Positions 59,339 to 64,000 of a DNA stretch of 64,000 nucleotides are shown piece by piece. The stretch is from Impatiens glandulifera (taxonomy: Eukaryota > Streptophyta > Magnoliopsida > Ericales > Balsaminaceae). The position numbers were made by a program, and so were the translations under genes. The DNA lies in contig NC_061864.1 in NCBI RefSeq assembly GCF_907164915.1, forward strand, positions 21,548,616 through 21,612,615, in the 5' to 3' direction. The notes beneath the pieces were generated by a model. It saw only the letters and a list, made by a program, of their open reading frames with translations. It was not told the origin of the DNA and did not search any database. Every line of letters starts with the position of its first letter. Positions within the stretch are counted from its first letter, which is position 1.

Positions 59339-60725
59339 TGTGAGATTAAATGAATACTTGGGTCGGATGTGGGTTGACCCGCCCAAAAAAACTTGCAACC
59401 TAACAAAAATAGTACAACGTTTTAACCAATTAGGCTAATAAGATTTTATTTTTTAAATTCAACACCAAATTTGATTAACGCGGGATATTTTAACAATATA
59501 AGTTTAACCTTTTAACTGACTATCTATATATATATATATATAATGATGCTTAATTTTCAAAGTGTCTGAATTGCTAGGTCGAAAGCTGTGATTAATTTGG
59601 ATATATTTGTGAGAGTAAATGAATACTTGGGTCGGATTGTGGGTTGACCCGCCAAAAACTTAAAACGGTTAAAAATAATATTAAAAATATTATATGAATA
59701 CTACGAACTTGCAACCTAACAAAACAAGTATAACGTTTTAACCAACTAGGCTAATAAGATATTATATTTTAAATTCAACACCAAATTTGATGAACGTGGA
59801 TAATTTAATAATATAAGTTCGAGCCTGAAACCGAGGCCCTTTTCACACTAATTAGGTTCGAAAAGCCCGATGTCGACGTGGATGATAGCAAAAAACAAAA
59901 CATCTAAAAAATCATGAGCTTCGAAACCAAAGAAAGCCGCAACGTTGTTAAAGAAATCACCTTAAGGGAAACAACTCATACGCTCAACTCCAAACTCAAG
60001 CCCAAAAAGAAAAAAGTGACAAGAGAAGCTAGCGAAGACGAAGAAGCCGGAACTCTATCCGGAAATATATCCCAAAAAGACATAAGGGTGACAAGAAAGA
60101 AGGAAAGAAAAAACAAGGGAAAAGACAAGAGAGACGAGTCCAAGGAAATCAACCTCTATCGTCTTGTTTTAGTTGATTGATTGTTAGTTTCATTCCTTAT
60201 TCACTTTTGTACTATGATTTCATGTCTGTGTGAGTTTCTTAGGCCAACTATAGATTCCTTATGGCCATCGTGTGTTAACTTTGAGCAAACTGTTGTAAGC
60301 TCAATTTCAGATCTTGTACTCATGTTACCCTTTTCGGGTCTTTTTAATTAATGACGTAAGCCATTTCTAAAAAAAACAATATAAGTTCAACTTTTTAACT
60401 AACTAATATATATATATATATATAATGATGTTTAATTTTCAAAGTATACGGATTGCCGGGTCGAGTGTTGTGGTTAATTTGGATATATATGTAAAAGTAA
60501 ATGAATACTCGGGTCTAATTGTGGGTTGACCCACCAAAAAATTTAAAACGGTTAAAAATAAAATTAAAAATGTTATATGCATATTTCGAACTTATAACCT
60601 AACAAAAACAAGTATAACGCTTTAACCAACTAGGATAATAGATTTTCTATTTTAAATTCAACACCAAATTTGATGAACGCGAGACATTTTAACAATATAA
60701 ATTTAACTTTTTAACTAACTAATAT

Positions 60726-60760
<35 letters not shown>

Positions 60761-60910
60761 ATGATGCTTAATTTTCAAAGTGTCCGGATTGCTGGGTCGA
60801 GAGTTGTGATTAATTTGAATATATATGTGAGAGTAAATTGATACTTGAGTCGGATTATGAGTTGACCCTCCATAAACTTAAAACGGTTAAAAATAAAATT
60901 AAAAATATTA
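59339..60910 (-). repeat. tRNA-like satellite, minus-strand array, right part
   Basis: Continuation of the array cut by Copia-1. Unit starts occur near 59555, 60440 and 60777, with complemented A box (CCAACTAGGCTAA) and B box. The first unit has lost about 50 bases including the B box; another is split by the insertion at 59821-60377. Confidence 0.8.
59821..60377 (+). mobile_element. Retrotransposed 557-bp fragment with 11-bp target duplication
   Basis: An insertion in a satellite unit flanked by AATATAAGTTC on both sides (59810-59820 and 60378-60388), ending in a short A-tract (CTAAAAAAAAC). This is the signature of target-primed reverse transcription. The first half reads as a Lys/Glu-rich protein tail (one in-frame stop at 59905-59907, then MSFETKESRNVVKEITLR onward to 60180). 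The second half looks like a 3' untranslated region with 'cttttcgggtctttttaatta'. It is either the 3' end of a LINE or a processed host pseudogene; the protein is not recognised. Confidence 0.75.
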
Positions 60911-61213
60911 CCATATTTTTAACGTAATTTTTTTTCCACGGTTTTTTATATCATTACTCGTATAAATGTACGCGCTAAATGCTAGATTGATTAATGATGT
61001 GATTTTAATTGTATATATTGAATTATATGTGATTAAGTAGTAATTTAGTTCATTCATTGTTTACATTTTCATAGTTTAGTTTTGTATTAATTACTTATAT
61101 AAAAATAATTAATAAGAAAATATGACTATTTATTTAATATTATTTTTTTTATTATTATTGAAATCATTTGTTCGAAGTTTAGTCTAGAAGGACCAAAAGT
61201 AAGTGACTAGTTA
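60911..61213. other. AT-rich 3' flank of the cystatin pseudogene
   Basis: Contains 'gattaagtagtaatttagttcattc', shared in slightly changed form with the 3' flanks of the other cystatins. No gene is seen. Confidence 0.5.
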
Positions 61214-61615
61214 CTACAATTTGATAAAGTTAACGAATGTTCGAAGTTTAGTCTCTTTTTCTACCAAAACAATGTCTTGGAAATTCCCATGGATGAGTCC
61301 ATCCTTGGCAGCGATCACAAGACGGTAATGGATATTGTCCATGTCCATCACTTTGGCCTTCTCCACCTTCACACTCTATCTAACACCATATTATAATTAT
61401 GGATCTCTATGTTGTGTTCTGCTATCGCGAACTTTCCAAGTTCTACTACGCTATTGGAGATGTTGATTGGCGACCATTTATCCATCATTAGAGATCCCTT
61501 GATCGATCAATGTTGTAGTTTGAGGTCTTACCGAATCTACGTTTAGCGAGACCAACAAGATTACAAGTACAAAGAGAATAAATTATTTGGAATGATGATG
61601 AATATGGGAAGCCAT
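61214..61615 (-). pseudogene. Cystatin pseudogene
   Basis: The start context and first codons match the tandem cystatins (MASHIHHHSK), but codon 11 is a stop (CAA to TAA). The GG is gone, replaced by DK before WSPINIS. At least two frameshifts are needed to follow KFAIAEHN and then HYRLVIAAKDG to the final FIKL stop at 61214. The first-loop QxVxG is absent. It retains the TATA-like 'cctatttatag' (about 61669) of the family. It is the seventh cystatin trace in the window and shows that the cluster once extended across the transposon block. Confidence 0.88.
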
Positions 61616-61679
61616 ATTTTTCTAGATTTTTTCTATTGATGTTGTATTTGTAGTTGGCTCTATTTCCTATTTATAGAAG

Positions 61680-62765
61680 AGTCGGCTTGTTTGGTTTAAG
61701 AATATATGAAAATAGTTTTAGGTTTTTGTAAATAAAAAAGTAAATGTTAATTCTTTTCTATAAAAAAAAAAGAGTTAATTATTATTCAAACATTAATTAT
61801 TTTCTGTAAAAAGTTAATTATTTCGATAAATAATAAAAAAAAATCTTATCAGTTAACCTTTATTTATTTAAAGTCAAGGATGTTTATCCTGTGAAACAAA
61901 ATATCTCTAAAAAGTATTCACATATTTACATAATATAAATTAATTAAATAATTTGTATAATATTTCATATACATTTCATTAAATTTTAAATATTCTTATA
62001 CATAATTTTGTTTGAAATTGTTTATTATACATTTATTTTTATTTGAAATTACTTTTTATACATTTTTTTTAAATAGTTTAAAATAAATAATATAACACAT
62101 GAACAATTCTTATTGTAGTCGAAATTTAAACTCTCTTGATAACTAATCTAAACTATCAATCCTCTAATAAGGTTCGAATTAGGGTGTGTTTCTTAGATTT
62201 CGATTAGAGTTTATTTTGATTAATAAACTAATTTCGTCTTCAAACTAAATTAATTTTCACTCTAAATTCATTTTCACTAGGAGGATAATTGCCATTTTAA
62301 TGTAAGTCAGTGTCTACCCGACTAATTCAAACATATTACAGGATTTATATTACAATGTCATATTTAATATTTTGTCATCTTTATATGATTATATGACTAT
62401 ATATCTACCTATTCCTTTGTTTCAACATAAATATTTGTTATTGCTTAAAGGTGATTTTAAGAGTAAACACAAGCACACAATATTTAAATATGTAGGAGAC
62501 GAATGAGTAATAACATAATCGTCGTTATTTGATAATGGAGTTGAAGAAGTCATCTCAAGACGAATGTGAAAGCTTTTACCCGAAGTAGGACTTAGAAAAA
62601 AAAAATAGATATACGGCGTATAATAGGAATTTATGCATATTTTTAACAAAAATTAATAACTTATAACATTTTAAATGGCTTAAGATATTTAAGGTATAAA
62701 TTCAAATAAAATAAATGTATAAGAAGCAATTTTAAACAAAATAAATATATAAGAAGTTATTTTAA
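61680..62765. other. Intergenic DNA
   Basis: AT-rich. Its left part resembles cystatin upstream flanks (repeats of 'attattcaaacattaatta'). The minus-strand frame at 62422-62649 has no recognisable domain. Confidence 0.4.
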
Positions 62766-63081
62766 AAAGAGTAACGATAGGGAGAGCGACGTTGAGCAGC
62801 GACTTCACAACGACCCCTCTATCTGGCAGTCACGTGGAAAAAAACCACGGTGGAAAACAAAATTATCATCTATAAAGTTATAGAGAGAAATTCCAAACAT
62901 GGCCATGTTCTGGACAGACAGACTACTCCCGAACATGGCCATTTCTAGACAAATTACTCTCGAACATAGCTTTCTCTCTCTTACTTTTTAGATGATAATT
63001 TTTTTCCACCATGGTCTTTTTTTCACGTGGCTTCTAGGTGGGGTTGTTGCCCTCAACATGACTCTCCTATCATTATTCTTT
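62766..63081. mobile_element. Foldback MITE of about 316 bp
   Basis: The two ends are inverted copies for roughly 100 bases: AAAGAGTAACGATAGG at the left and CCTATCATTATTCTTT at the right, then matching GTTGAG/CTCAAC, CACGTGG/CCACGTG and ACCACGGTGG/CCACCATGGT blocks. The middle repeats CGAACATGGCCAT-like units. It has no coding capacity. A target duplication could not be fixed, so the superfamily is open. Confidence 0.65.
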
Positions 63082-64000
63082 AATAAAATATATATACAAA
63101 TAATTTTTTAAAACAAAATATTTATATAGAGATATTTTAAACTTAATTAAATAGGTAAGAAAATTCCCTCCTAATCAATCTAAGAACTTAAAAATATAAA
63201 ATTAAGAAATCACAAAGAGTACTACAACACAAGATTTTATATTGGAGTTCGATCAAAAAATTTCAAAGAACCCTCTCTAGTTCAAATTTTGGGATCTTTT
63301 AAATTAGACCATTTCAAAGTCTGATTTTTATTCCATTGTCTTTGAAATGATGAATATAGTTGAACACAACTAAAACAAGAACATCATTCAAGAATTAAAA
63401 TAGTTTTTGATGATTGAATTAAAATTCAAAAAATTTCTAAAACACAATTTGATCAAACATGATCAAAACGATGTTACAGTTGCTGGGAATTCATCCTAAC
63501 ACATCATCAAACATGTATAAAACCTAATTGGATAAAAAAAATCCATATTAAAACCAAGAACACAAAAATTTTAAAAATCCAATTTTCAAACTCAATTTTT
63601 CAAATTCTTGATTTAGGTTGATTTGATGAATTCTCTTTCAACAGAAATTTTATACATGATATAGGGAATGATTCTAAACAAAGAAATCACTTGAACAAGC
63701 CCTAGAACAGATCAAACAAGAAAATTTAAAAAAATTCAACTTTTCAATTACAAACCGAAATACAAACGTTTCATACCAACACTTGGAGAATATTCCTTGG
63801 ATGTGTTGGAAGCTATCCAGAAGCATGGATCCAAGCAAGAGTCGTCGGAGAAGGTTTTAACATAAACCACTTTTGGCTGGATTCTTCAAAGCTTGATTTA
63901 GTGTTATGTGATGTAATTGTTCAATGATTTGCTTCACAAAGCATTGAGGAGTATTTATATTGTCCCAAGGTCGGTCGGGGACGAGCAATTCAAGTCAGAA
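63082..64000. other. Possible LTR of a retrotransposon leaving the window
   Basis: Mid-GC noncoding sequence with oligo-A and Asn-codon-like runs. The right end ('gcattgaggagtatttatattgtccc', about 63943-63968) resembles an LTR promoter region. There is no gene and no partner copy in the window, so the call is weak. Confidence 0.25.

Noticed and set aside
59914..60180. 88-residue Lys-rich open frame as a host gene
   Set aside because: It lies inside a 5'-truncated insertion with target duplications and has an in-frame stop just upstream, so it is a retrotransposed fragment.

Overview
The window is nuclear DNA from a flowering plant, almost certainly a eudicot. The evidence is spliced genes with GT-AG introns, phytocystatins with secretion signals, a P-class pentatricopeptide repeat (PPR) protein, CACTA/En-Spm and Copia elements of plant type, and very AT-rich intergenic DNA full of TA microsatellites. 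No species assignment is attempted. Only six ordinary host genes look intact: five small secreted cystatins and one PPR gene, all on the minus strand. Almost everything else is mobile or repetitive DNA.

Layout. 1-5.7 kb: the decayed end of a CACTA transposon (CACTA-1) running off the left edge. 6-17 kb: a cystatin duplication zone with a 3' cystatin fragment (7.2 kb), the 3' exons of an unknown gene (7.3-7.65 kb), intact cystatins at 9.1 and 16.8 kb, the PPR gene at 11.4-12.8 kb with a probable 5' leader exon at 13.9-14.3 kb, and a hAT-like MITE at 8.5 kb. 18.7-19.5 kb: a LINE reverse-transcriptase remnant. 19.99-21.06 kb: a MULE-type long-TIR element with a 9-bp target duplication. 21.9-23.4 kb: a tandem repeat of about 300 bp whose units carry tRNA-like Pol III A and B boxes. 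25.5-28.1 kb: an LTR-like stretch ending in a tRNA-Arg-type primer-binding site (Tat/Ogre style). 29.1-38.8 kb: three tandem copies of a roughly 2.8-kb unit, each with one cystatin and one patch of a 'GTTTAACACGTTTTTGAC'-like minisatellite. In the third copy the minisatellite has expanded to 1.6 kb and switches strand in the middle, making a huge inverted repeat.

39.4-44.4 kb: a degenerate Copia retrotransposon (Copia-2, plus strand) with an internal 1.33-kb tandem duplication of gag-protease and a deletion joining integrase to reverse transcriptase. 44.7-44.86 kb: an isolated CACTA terminus. 45.2-60.9 kb: a three-level nest. The tRNA-like satellite, here on the minus strand, was entered by Copia-1 (minus strand, target TGTGA/CGTGA). 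The 5' LTR of Copia-1 was then entered by CACTA-2 (50643-59324, target TCC). The unfilled LTR sequence survives in the other LTR, so the order of events can be read directly. A 557-bp retrotransposed fragment with an 11-bp target duplication sits in the same satellite at 59.8 kb. The right end holds a cystatin pseudogene (61.2 kb), a foldback MITE (62.8 kb) and LTR-like sequence to the edge.

Function. The cystatins at 9.1 and 16.8 kb keep all three papain-binding elements (GG, QxVxG, PW) and should inhibit papain-like cysteine proteases in the secretory or apoplastic space. The three tandem cystatins at 30-36 kb keep the GG and the fold but have lost both the QxVxG and PW loops, which suggests a new target or role. 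The PPR protein is expected to bind organellar RNA. All transposon proteins carry stops, frameshifts or deletions.
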